NCBI RefSeq assembly: GCF_022180385.2
Contig: NZ_BQME02000001.1
Location: 1,633,678-1,697,677, forward strand
DNA: 64,000 bases
Source: Paenibacillus sp. L3-i20
GTDB lineage: Bacteria > Bacillota > Bacilli > Paenibacillales > Paenibacillaceae
Direction: 5' to 3'
Program-made: the position numbers and the translations under genes
The notes under the pieces: model-generated
The model's database searches: none
What the model saw: the letters and a program-made list of their open reading frames with translations, nothing else
What the model was told of the DNA's origin: nothing
In this document: one piece after another, positions 31,140-38,905 of the stretch
How positions within the stretch are numbered: the stretch's first letter is position 1
Layout of the letters: every line of letters begins with the position of its first letter

Positions 31140-31832
31140 ATGAAGCGGGTTCTGATTATTGAGGATGAGCCCAGCATTGCCAAGCTTCAAAAAGATTATT
31201 TGGAGATTAATGGCTTTGCTGTAGATATAGAATTCCGAGGCGATTCAGGCCTTCAACGAGCATTGAAGTTACAATATGATCTCATTATTCTTGATTTGAT
31301 GCTGCCAGGCATGGATGGCTTTGAAATTTGTCGTAACATCCGCGATAAGAAGGATACACCTATACTAATCGTTTCTGCCAGGAAAGAAGATGTTGATATT
31401 ATGCGAGGACTTGGTCTTGGGGCAGACGATTATTTGACCAAGCCATTTAATCCTAGTGAACTCATCGCAAGGGTAAAAGCTCATCTATCAAGATATGAAC
31501 GACTTGTAGGAAAACGAGTGCCAAAGAATGAGCGCATTGCTATAAGGGGATTGATCATTGATAAAGCTTCCCGTAGAGTATACATTAATGAAGAACAAGA
31601 AGTCGTTCTTACTTCGAAAGAGTTTGATCTACTTGCTTATCTCGCCAGCAACCCAGATCGGGTGATGACGAAGGATATGCTTTTTGATCAAATATGGGGG
31701 ATGGATTCTACGGGTGACAATGCCACTGTAACGGTTCATATTGGGAAGGTGAGAGACAAGATTGAGTTTGACTCGGCTAGCCCACAATATATCGAAACCA
31801 TTTGGGGTGTTGGATATCGGTTTAGGGCTTAA
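31140..31832 (+). CDS. OmpR-family response regulator
   Basis: 230 residues. The receiver domain has acidic Glu8/Asp9, phospho-acceptor Asp52 (LIILDLMLPGMDG) and Lys near 101. The winged-helix output domain carries LTSKEFDLLAYLASNPDRVMTKDMLFDQIWG. It is preceded by GGAGG and follows the kinase by 32 bases, so the pair is cotranscribed with the MMPL gene. The likely target is its own operon. Confidence 0.96.
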   Translation: MKRVLIIEDEPSIAKLQKDYLEINGFAVDIEFRGDSGLQRALKLQYDLIILDLMLPGMDGFEICRNIRDKKDTPILIVSARKEDVDIMRGLGLGADDYLTKPFNPSELIARVKAHLSRYERLVGKRVPKNERIAIRGLIIDKASRRVYINEEQEVVLTSKEFDLLAYLASNPDRVMTKDMLFDQIWGMDSTGDNATVTVHIGKVRDKIEFDSASPQYIETIWGVGYRFRA

Positions 31833-32053
31833 CCTATTTTGAATCATCAGGAGCGTTTATTGTTAATTCATAGGGACCAGATAAGTCTGTTAAGAAATAC
31901 TAGTATAAAAAGAGATCCGATGAGCTTGTATTAGTGTAATTAGGTTTAAAAGTTAGTAAAATAAAGCGATTACATGCTTACTTATTACTGTAAAAGTGAT
32001 GTTGCGTTCTCTATGCACAATATGATACAATCAGTTTTGTGTCACAAGGTCGC

Positions 32054-32144
32054 GGAGAGGTACCCAAGAGGCCCAAGGGGGCTGACTCGAAATCAGCTAG
32101 GCGGGTCAAACCGTGCGTGGGTTCGAATCCCACCTTCTCCGCCA
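32054..32144 (+). tRNA. tRNA-Ser (CGA)
   Basis: The acceptor GGAGAGG (32054-32060) pairs with CUUCUCC (32134-32140), then discriminator G and an encoded CCA. The anticodon stem GCUGA/UCAGC encloses the loop CUCGAAA with anticodon CGA. A long variable arm follows, then the T arm GUGGG-UUCGAAU-CCCAC. The size and long variable arm are right for serine. It stands alone within the accessory region. Confidence 0.96.
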
Positions 32145-32160
32145 TATCATATAATTTTCA

Positions 32161-32192
32161 AACCCTTCTACGTCAATGTAGAAGGGTTTTTT
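32161..32192 (+). terminator. tRNA-Ser terminator
   Basis: AACCCTTCTAC and GTAGAAGGGTT form an 11-bp stem around about 6 bases, followed by TTTTT. It lies 17 bases after the tRNA. Confidence 0.88.
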
Positions 32193-32469
32193 GGTTTAGT
32201 TTTGGTTTACGCTAAGTGGCTACTTACTGATTACCTTCTAGTCCACAACAATCTTTTCAAATATTCCTCTAATTCAAACCATTATCGAGCCCGTCAATAC
32301 AGTTATTTGTGAACGTTATTTGTACCCCCATTTATTTATATAGTAAACTCAGGCAGGAAACAGTTTGTTTCGTTGTATACATTCCCCAACTATGGTACAT
32401 TATCGGTATTATTTTGTGGTTATCATTTATTCAAGCCAAATGATTAAATAACGATTGGGAGGAATTATA

Positions 32470-33318
32470 ATGTCAGAGGTTAAAATATCAGTAGAATATG
32501 AGCAGTATGAGGCTGATGTAAAGATTACGGATTTGATTACAGAACTTGCAAATAGTGAAGCAAGCGCGACTTTAGAGAGTCTTATTATTGGTGATTGGGG
32601 TGGAGCTTACGAGCATGACTCTAGTGAAGCTGTTGAAGCACTTGTTCGTCTAAATGCTAGCTTCCCAAAGCTTCGTAAACTATTTATAGGTGATATGTCT
32701 TATGAAGAATGCGAAGTGTCATGGATTAATCAATCCAACCTCGCTCCGTTGCTCGCGGCTTATCCTGAGTTAACCTCTCTTACGATCAAGGGCAGTACTG
32801 GACTTGCTTTAGATCCCGCAGCTCATGAGAAGTTAGAAGAGTTAACCATTATTTGTGGTGGGCTAGGTAAAGAAGTTCTTGCTAGTATTCAAAATGGTAG
32901 TTTCCCGCTATTGAAGAAACTTGAGCTATATTTGGGTGTTGAAAATTATGGATTCGATGGGGAACTAGCTGATGTTCTTCCGCTAATCGAACCTGGCAAA
33001 TTCCCTGAGCTGGTCTACTTAGGACTCAAGGACAGTGAGATTCAAGATGAGATTGCGATCGCTGTTGCTGAAGCACCGATACTAGATCAGTTGCATACGC
33101 TTGATTTGTCCCTAGGTACCTTAACAGATAAAGGAGCAGAGGCACTAATCAATAGTAGTAGAGTTAAAGGTCTGAAGAGTTTGGATTTAAGCTATCATTA
33201 TATGTCTGACGAAATGATGAAGCGCTGGCAGCAAACGGGGCTGAATGTTGATATTAGTGAGCAGCAACAAAACGATGATGATGATGAGGATTATCGCTAT
33301 CCGTCATTAACGGAATAA
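32470..33318 (+). CDS. STM4015 family leucine-rich-repeat-like protein
   Basis: 282 residues, with GGGAGGAA before the ATG. Repeated leucine-rich units are visible (LESLIIGDWGG, LRKLFIGDM, LTSLTIKGS, LEELTIICGG, LKKLELYLG, LVYLGLKDSE, LHTLDLSLG, LKSLDLSYHYMS). No enzyme motif is seen. It ends in an acidic run and a short tail (DDDDEDYRYPSLTE). It is the first gene of an operon with STM4014-4011 type genes, 2 bases before the next. The family is named after a Salmonella locus and has no known function. It may be a scaffold or the modified substrate. Confidence 0.85.
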   Translation: MSEVKISVEYEQYEADVKITDLITELANSEASATLESLIIGDWGGAYEHDSSEAVEALVRLNASFPKLRKLFIGDMSYEECEVSWINQSNLAPLLAAYPELTSLTIKGSTGLALDPAAHEKLEELTIICGGLGKEVLASIQNGSFPLLKKLELYLGVENYGFDGELADVLPLIEPGKFPELVYLGLKDSEIQDEIAIAVAEAPILDQLHTLDLSLGTLTDKGAEALINSSRVKGLKSLDLSYHYMSDEMMKRWQQTGLNVDISEQQQNDDDDEDYRYPSLTE

Positions 33319-33320
33319 AA

Positions 33321-34559
33321 ATGAACGAGATGATCTTAATTGGCAATGCGGGTAATCGCAGAACAACGGGGCTTCAGTCTGCAAGACTGAAGCTTGGGCT
33401 GCCACCGGCATTGGAGCTCAATTACATCGATGTATTACAGGGTAACATCTCATTAACCTCATTTGTTGAAGCGCATAGATCTAGGATGGACAATCCGCCA
33501 ATCCTTCGTCTAGATGCGCCAGGCGAGCACTTTGAGGTAGAACGTGCACTAATTGCTCTTGGTGCACCTGATGCGCCCCACTGTAAGGATGATGGGTTGC
33601 CAGAATACAATGATGAGCACCGGCAGCCCATATCGATGAAGAATGCATTCGCTATGAAGGAGCAAGAAGGGCAGCTCTATCATCCTTCACAGTGGTTTCG
33701 AGGGTATCGACGACTATTGGCGCAGTTGACGCGTGAAGCAAAAAGTTTATGGCGCGAACCACATTGGATCAATGCACCTGAGGATATTGCCGTTATGTTC
33801 GATAAGCGCTCAACACATGATGTGTTATCAAAAGCAGGTATACCAGTACCGAGGCGCCTCGGGGAACCTGAGATCATTACTGATTATGAGATGCTGCGTG
33901 AGCATATGGAGTCGCGTAAAATGCCGCGTATATTCCTTAAACTGGCCTCAGGTTCAGGAGCATGTGGAGTAATGGCCTATCAGATTAATCCTCGAACGGG
34001 GGCAGAACTGGCTATTACGACTATTGGTGTTGAAAATTATATGGCAAGACCGCCAATGTACTATAATGTGAAGCGTCTTCAGAGGTATTCGGACAAAACA
34101 ACCATTCGTCAAATCGTGAATTGGGTACTTCGTCATGGCGCACATGCGGAGCAGTGGGTGGCGAAGACTACTTTTCGAGATCGGGCGTTTGATGTAAGGC
34201 AATTAGTTGTTAATGGAGAAGCATGTCATAGTATCGCGAGAGTAAGCTCGACGCCGATTACTAATCTTCATTTGCAAAGTAAAAGAATGAGTTTGGAGGA
34301 TGTGGGGCTTTCTGATTCCACACAAGCAGATATAAGGTACTGTGCAGAGCAAGTTTTGCAAGTATTCCCCCATTCTAATATAGCTGGAATAGACATTGCT
34401 ATCAGTGCGGGAGCGGGGCATCCATATGTGCTGGATGTGAACCCTTTTGGCGATTTGCTTTATGAAGTTAACCATCAGGGCTGCAGCACGTATGAGTGGG
34501 AAATGATGCAACTTATTGCGGAACAGGGAGCTAGCGGCAAGAAGGAGAATATACAATGA
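33321..34559 (+). CDS. STM4014 family ATP-grasp-like protein
   Basis: 412 residues. The middle and C-terminal parts look like an ATP-grasp ligase. There is a nucleotide-binding stretch around RIFLKLASGSGACGVMAYQ and a metal-binding end motif GHPYVLDVNPFGDLLYEV, with Asp and Asn in the usual places. Such enzymes join a carboxylate to an amine or thiol through an acyl phosphate. The substrate is unknown. It starts 2 bases after STM4015 and overlaps the next gene by ATGA. Confidence 0.85.
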   Translation: MNEMILIGNAGNRRTTGLQSARLKLGLPPALELNYIDVLQGNISLTSFVEAHRSRMDNPPILRLDAPGEHFEVERALIALGAPDAPHCKDDGLPEYNDEHRQPISMKNAFAMKEQEGQLYHPSQWFRGYRRLLAQLTREAKSLWREPHWINAPEDIAVMFDKRSTHDVLSKAGIPVPRRLGEPEIITDYEMLREHMESRKMPRIFLKLASGSGACGVMAYQINPRTGAELAITTIGVENYMARPPMYYNVKRLQRYSDKTTIRQIVNWVLRHGAHAEQWVAKTTFRDRAFDVRQLVVNGEACHSIARVSSTPITNLHLQSKRMSLEDVGLSDSTQADIRYCAEQVLQVFPHSNIAGIDIAISAGAGHPYVLDVNPFGDLLYEVNHQGCSTYEWEMMQLIAEQGASGKKENIQ

Positions 34560-35341
34560 TTGATATGAATCAAATTGTCGGAAGTCATGATATTCTTATG
34601 ATTACATTAGACACTTTACGGTATGATGTAGCCCTTCTGGAAGAGGGAAATTGTCCAAATTTGTGCGGCAGCGGATCTTGGGAGAAACGGCATTCACCAG
34701 GCAGTTTCACGTATGCGGCTCACCATGCTTTTTTCGGCGGGTTTCTGCCAACACCGGCGACAACGAATAAATCGGAGCATGTCCGCCTATTTCACTCTAA
34801 GAATACGGGTCTGAGAACACACCCAAACACGTGGTTATTTGACACTCCTGATATGGTATCTGGACTGAAACAGGAAGGTTATCGAACGATTTGTATTGGC
34901 GGTGTTATTTTTTTTAGCAAAAAGGTTCCTTTAGCGAAGGTGCTTCCCGGCTACTTTCAAGAAAGTTATTGGAGAATGACCTTTGGCGTGACAAACCCGC
35001 GTTCAACCGAGCATCAAGTAAACCATGCCATTAAGCTGCTGGACGGGGCAGAAGCCGGCGAGCGATTATTTTTATTTATGAATGTATCCGCTATTCATGG
35101 ACCCAACCATTACTTCGTGCCAGGCGCCAAAAGGGATTCCATAGAAACACAACGGGCTGCACTGCGATATGTCGATGGTGAGCTAGGAAGGTTGTTTCAG
35201 ACTATGAGGGAGCGGGAGCGCCATGTATTCTGTATGGTATTTTCAGATCATGGTACCGCATATGGCGAGGATGGTTATGAAGGTCATCGACTAGCACATG
35301 AGGTTGTTTGGAATGTGCCTTATCGGCATTTTATATTATAA
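34556..35341 (+). CDS. STM4013/SEN3800 family hydrolase (alkaline phosphatase superfamily)
   Basis: 261 residues. The metal-site motif MITLDTLRYD (Asp19, Asp24) is near the start. A possible Ser/Thr nucleophile lies in SPGSFTYAAHH (Thr52). Near the end, FSDHGTAYGEDGYEGHR supplies Asp231, His232 and His244. This layout is that of sulfatase/phosphatase-type metalloenzymes. There is no Cys-x-Pro-x-Arg sulfatase motif, so a phosphatase or phosphotransferase is more likely than a sulfatase. No signal peptide is seen, so it is cytoplasmic. It overlaps its upstream neighbour by 4 bases. Confidence 0.85.
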   Translation: MIDMNQIVGSHDILMITLDTLRYDVALLEEGNCPNLCGSGSWEKRHSPGSFTYAAHHAFFGGFLPTPATTNKSEHVRLFHSKNTGLRTHPNTWLFDTPDMVSGLKQEGYRTICIGGVIFFSKKVPLAKVLPGYFQESYWRMTFGVTNPRSTEHQVNHAIKLLDGAEAGERLFLFMNVSAIHGPNHYFVPGAKRDSIETQRAALRYVDGELGRLFQTMRERERHVFCMVFSDHGTAYGEDGYEGHRLAHEVVWNVPYRHFIL

Positions 35342-35379
35342 AGCGTATAGAAGAAATTACGGAAAGGATGAGTAGGCAG

Positions 35380-36756
35380 ATGAATAGTGTAAATTCCTCC
35401 TATTCCGTTAGCAGGATTGAAGATGAGGCAGCACTTCGCAAGTGGAAGGAAGCGTTAATTTCGGAGCCATATCGCTCCTATTTATATTCTTATCCTCACA
35501 AAATGTCCTATCGAACATTAGAAAACAGTCTGCCGCTAGCTGATTTGTGGAGTAAAGAAACGGTGGATACGTTTTTTCTATATATGCACATACCATTTTG
35601 CAGTGCACGTTGCGGCTTTTGCAACCTATTTACACTTCCGGATAAACGATCACATGTACATGAGCAATATGTTGATGCATTGGAACGGCAAGCGAAGCAA
35701 TGGGCTCCATTCGTAAGCGGGAAGCCTATAGCTAGATTTGCCATTGGTGGAGGAACGCCAACACTGCTTCAAGCGGGTCAATTAGATCGTTTATTTCGCA
35801 TTGCGGAAGAGACGATGGGAATGGTACCCGGTCAAGCCTCCATATCTGTTGAAACTTCCCCAGAGACCGTAACAACAGAGCGTATGCTCGTGTTGAAAGA
35901 TAGGGGCGTGGACCGCGTCAGTATGGGTATTCAAAGCTTTGTAGAGGCGGAAGCAAATGCGATCTATCGTCCTCAGAAACCGCTTGAAGTGGAGCGGGCA
36001 CTTGAGCAATTAAAGCTTCATGAATTCCCTATTCTCAATTTGGATTTAATCTATGGCCTGCCTGGTCAGACAATTAAATCTTGGTTATATTCATTGGATC
36101 GTGCCTTATCGTACCATCCAGAGGAAATATTTTTATATCCGCTTTATACACGAGATCACACAATTGTAAAGCCGGAACATATGAGAGAAATCGGCATCGA
36201 TAATCGGTTGGAATTGTATATTGCAGCGCGAGATCGTCTTATTGCTCATGGTTATGTTCAGTCTTCCATGAGAAGGTTCGCAAGACCAGAGGTGAGTTTA
36301 GCCAAGAAGTTGCTTCCTTATAGCTGCCAGGAGGAAGGGATGCTTGGGCTTGGTTGCGGTGCTCGTTCTTATACAGGAGATGTACATTATGCAACACGTT
36401 ATGGAGTAAGTCGAAGTGCTACTGAAAGTATTATTGCGGATTATGTTGCTGCATCTGATCACACAACAACAGATTACGGATTTATTTTAAACAAGGATGA
36501 GCGACAGCGGCGATTTATTTTGAAGGCAATCTTGCATGCTGAGGGGCTCCAGCTCAGTTCATATGTGGAACGTTTCGGTACAAGCCCACTAGATGATCAG
36601 CCTGATTTGAACAAGCTGCTACTAACTGACCTGGCAGTAATGGAGTCTGGTGTATTGAGGCTCACAGCAGAAGGGCTAGCTTACTCAGATTCGATAGGAG
36701 ATTGGTTTATTTCACCCGAAGTGCGAAGTCTAATGGAAAGTTTCGTACTGGCATGA
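35380..36756 (+). CDS. STM4012 family radical SAM protein (HemN/HemW-like)
   Basis: 458 residues from the ATG at 35380. The radical SAM cluster Cys74, Cys78, Cys81 lies in HIPFCSARCGFC. GGGTPTLL, SVETSPETVT, GVDRVSMGIQSF and NLDLIYGLPGQT follow the HemN/HemW pattern. It would cleave S-adenosylmethionine to a radical; the target is unknown. AAAGGATGA lies 12 bases upstream. Earlier in-frame starts (35368 ATG, 35308 TTG) exist, but the first overlaps the ribosome site and the second lies within STM4013. A true heme role is unlikely in this operon. Confidence 0.88.
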   Translation: MNSVNSSYSVSRIEDEAALRKWKEALISEPYRSYLYSYPHKMSYRTLENSLPLADLWSKETVDTFFLYMHIPFCSARCGFCNLFTLPDKRSHVHEQYVDALERQAKQWAPFVSGKPIARFAIGGGTPTLLQAGQLDRLFRIAEETMGMVPGQASISVETSPETVTTERMLVLKDRGVDRVSMGIQSFVEAEANAIYRPQKPLEVERALEQLKLHEFPILNLDLIYGLPGQTIKSWLYSLDRALSYHPEEIFLYPLYTRDHTIVKPEHMREIGIDNRLELYIAARDRLIAHGYVQSSMRRFARPEVSLAKKLLPYSCQEEGMLGLGCGARSYTGDVHYATRYGVSRSATESIIADYVAASDHTTTDYGFILNKDERQRRFILKAILHAEGLQLSSYVERFGTSPLDDQPDLNKLLLTDLAVMESGVLRLTAEGLAYSDSIGDWFISPEVRSLMESFVLA

Positions 36757-37613
36757 AGGCGAAGATCTATTTCCGCGGGAGTCTAACCTCTTGCAATTAT
36801 GATTGTCCGTATTGTCCCTTTAGCAAAAATAGAGATAGTGCAGAGACGTTAGCTAAGGATCGTGCCCAAATAGAAGCCTTTGTAGAGTGGGTAAGGGAAC
36901 AAGGGGAAATCGGGGAACATTCATTATCCGTATTCTTCAATCCCTATGGTGAGGGGCTTACGCATCGGTGGTACCGTACGGCAATGACGGAGTTATCGCA
37001 TATGAAGCATGTAAAAAAAGTAGCGATTCAGACAAATCTATCTGGAAGATTAGATTGGACATCGGAGTTGAATAGGGATAAAGCTGCTTTCTGGGTCACT
37101 TATCATCCTGGGCAAGTATCAGAGGAAAAATTTCTGCAACAATGCAATAAGTTATATGAGCAGGGTATAGCGTTTAGTGTAGGATCTGTAGGTTTGATTC
37201 GTGCATTCGAGCCTTTATTATCACTGCGCGAAGCTCTTCCTAAAGATGTTTATATGTGGGTGAATGCGTACAAAGACAGGGCCAATTATTATTCCGCAGC
37301 TGACATTGCATTGCTGCAAAGTATTGACCCTCACTTTCATATTAATGCAGTGGACTATGATAGCAGAGGGAAATCATGTGATGCAGGATATAACGTCTTT
37401 TACGTTCAGGGAGATGGACGGGTTAAACGCTGTTATAAGGATCGACAAGTCATTGGAAATCTATATCGGGATGGATTGGACGCTTTGTCCAAGCGTCGCC
37501 CATGCCGCATGAATTGTTGTGATTGTTACATCGGCTACATTCACATGCCAGAGCTCAAGCTTGAAAATGTGTACGGGGACCATCTGCTCGAACGAATTGC
37601 AGTTACACGGTAA
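36753..37613 (+). CDS. STM4011 family radical SAM protein with SPASM-like C-terminus
   Basis: 286 residues; ATGA overlap with STM4012. The cluster ligands are Cys14, Cys18, Cys21 (SCNYDCPYCPF). The C-terminal part has Cys209 (CDAGYN), Cys227 (DGRVKRCY) and Cys251, 255, 256, 258 (CRMNCCDC). This looks like a SPASM/twitch auxiliary iron-sulfur cluster domain. SPASM enzymes commonly modify peptides or proteins, which supports a peptide-modifying role for the operon (inference). The substrate is unknown. Confidence 0.87.
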   Translation: MKAKIYFRGSLTSCNYDCPYCPFSKNRDSAETLAKDRAQIEAFVEWVREQGEIGEHSLSVFFNPYGEGLTHRWYRTAMTELSHMKHVKKVAIQTNLSGRLDWTSELNRDKAAFWVTYHPGQVSEEKFLQQCNKLYEQGIAFSVGSVGLIRAFEPLLSLREALPKDVYMWVNAYKDRANYYSAADIALLQSIDPHFHINAVDYDSRGKSCDAGYNVFYVQGDGRVKRCYKDRQVIGNLYRDGLDALSKRRPCRMNCCDCYIGYIHMPELKLENVYGDHLLERIAVTR

Positions 37614-37634
37614 CGTAGAAGGGATCGGTGATCA

Positions 37635-38165
37635 TTGTTGCAACAAGGACAGACGATATGGTTAACAGGCTTACCGAGTTCAGGGAAAACGACAACGGCA
37701 TTGGCACTAACAGCTGCGTTGCGGGCTAACGGTCAAACCGTGGAATGCTTGGATGGTGATGAGTTGCGACGAGCAATCGGCAAGGATCTTGGATTTAGTA
37801 GGGAAGACCGCATGGAGAACATTCGAAGGGCGGTCTATCTATGCCAATTGTTAAACCGAAATGGGGTAACAACAATTGTTGCAATGATAGCGCCTTATAC
37901 AGAGATGCGCGAATATGCAAGAGCTAATCTTAAGCAGTATGTAGAAGTATTTGTACAATGTCCGTTAGAAGAATGTATACGCCGTGATGTGAAAGGCTTG
38001 TATAAGCTTGCTGTCGCTGGTGAGATACCTTCCTTTACCGGGATATCAGATGTGTATGAACAACCAGAGAGCCCTGAGATAACGATACGAACTGATTTAT
38101 CAGACATAGAAATTAATGTGGCGAATATAATGAAGGAAATATCCATTAGTCCAATAGAGGTTTAA
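37635..38165 (+). CDS. CysC-like (adenylylsulfate kinase family) P-loop kinase
   Basis: 176 residues with a TTG start, 21 bases after STM4011. The P-loop is GLPSSGKTTT (12-21). DGDELRRAIGKDLGFSREDRMENIRR and KGLYKLAVAGEIPSFTGI are the APS kinase signatures. The usual substrate loop SPYRxxR is IAPYTEMR here: the conserved Ser becomes Ala and an Arg becomes Thr. GID.PYE reads GISDVYE. No sulfate adenylyltransferase or PAPS reductase is nearby. It may phosphorylate another nucleotide-linked substrate. It belongs to the STM operon by spacing and strand. Confidence 0.85.
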   Translation: MLQQGQTIWLTGLPSSGKTTTALALTAALRANGQTVECLDGDELRRAIGKDLGFSREDRMENIRRAVYLCQLLNRNGVTTIVAMIAPYTEMREYARANLKQYVEVFVQCPLEECIRRDVKGLYKLAVAGEIPSFTGISDVYEQPESPEITIRTDLSDIEINVANIMKEISISPIEV

Positions 38166-38265
38166 ACAATATATTATGGAAATTTTAAAAAATTAACGAA
38201 TAATTAAAGCATCCTTCTATATAATGGTCAATGGTTTTATTTCTCATTATATAGGAGGGATTTCA

Positions 38266-38619
38266 TTGTCGTGGTATACGGAGGTACTTAAGCAATACGC
38301 AACGTTTACAGGTAGAGCGAGGCGCAAGGAATATTGGATGTTCGTCTTGTTTAATGCAATTATCGGTCTTTTGTTATATTCACTTACGTTTATAAGCGAA
38401 ACGCTACTGTTTGTCTATGCCATCTATTTGCTCGCAGTGCTTGTCCCGTCCTTAGCAGTAATTGTGCGGAGGCTACATGACACAAACCGTAGTGGATGGT
38501 GGTTCTTTATCTCATTTGTACCACTTGTAGGTGGAATTATATTGATAGTGTTTATGATCATTGAAGGTGATAAAGGGACAAATCAGTATGGAGAAGATCC
38601 AAAACTTAATTCCAATTAA
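38266..38619 (+). CDS. DUF805 family membrane protein
   Basis: 117 residues from a TTG start 7 bases after AGGAGG. FTGRARRKEYWMFVLFN, then VIVRRLHDTNRSGWWF, followed by helices and DPKLN near the end, are diagnostic of DUF805 (YhaH-like). About four membrane helices are seen. Function is unknown. TATAAT at 38220-38225 may be its -10 box. Confidence 0.9.
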   Translation: MSWYTEVLKQYATFTGRARRKEYWMFVLFNAIIGLLLYSLTFISETLLFVYAIYLLAVLVPSLAVIVRRLHDTNRSGWWFFISFVPLVGGIILIVFMIIEGDKGTNQYGEDPKLNSN

Positions 38620-38750
38620 GTCTGATTTCCATGGATACATTATAAAGGCGATCTCATGTGGGAGAGCCCTGCAAAATGAACACAGTATCTGTGAAATGAA
38701 GCCCAGTGCCTTTGGTAGGACTTAAAGTAATCGAATACTTCCTTTAGAAG

Positions 38751-38776
38751 CGGTCTCACTTGAGATCGTTTTTTCT
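38751..38776 (+). terminator. Terminator after the DUF805 gene
   Basis: CGGTCTC and GAGATCG form a short stem with one G-T pair, followed by TTTTTTCTTTTTTT. The 130 bases between the stop and this stem show no gene. Confidence 0.7.
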
Positions 38777-38905
38777 TTTTTTGCACATATTGATGCAGGT
38801 AATCAGCACTCAAAGTGGAATATATAAATGTAATTTATGTAAAAAATTATATAAATTACGAGTGCTGCATACGGCGCCTCGTTCACAGAGAGGATGTTGA
38901 ATAGT

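Noticed and set aside
31974..32312. A 112-codon reading frame spanning tRNA-Ser
   Set aside because: It crosses the whole tRNA and its terminator, has no family resemblance, and is explained by the tRNA.
34556..35341. STM4013-type gene as a truncated sulfatase
   Set aside because: Both metal-motif ends are present and the frame ends next to the following gene, so it looks complete for its own family.
35380..36756. STM4012-type gene as coproporphyrinogen oxidase HemN/HemW
   Set aside because: Sequence is related, but the neighbours are not heme or respiratory genes and the STM family is distinct.
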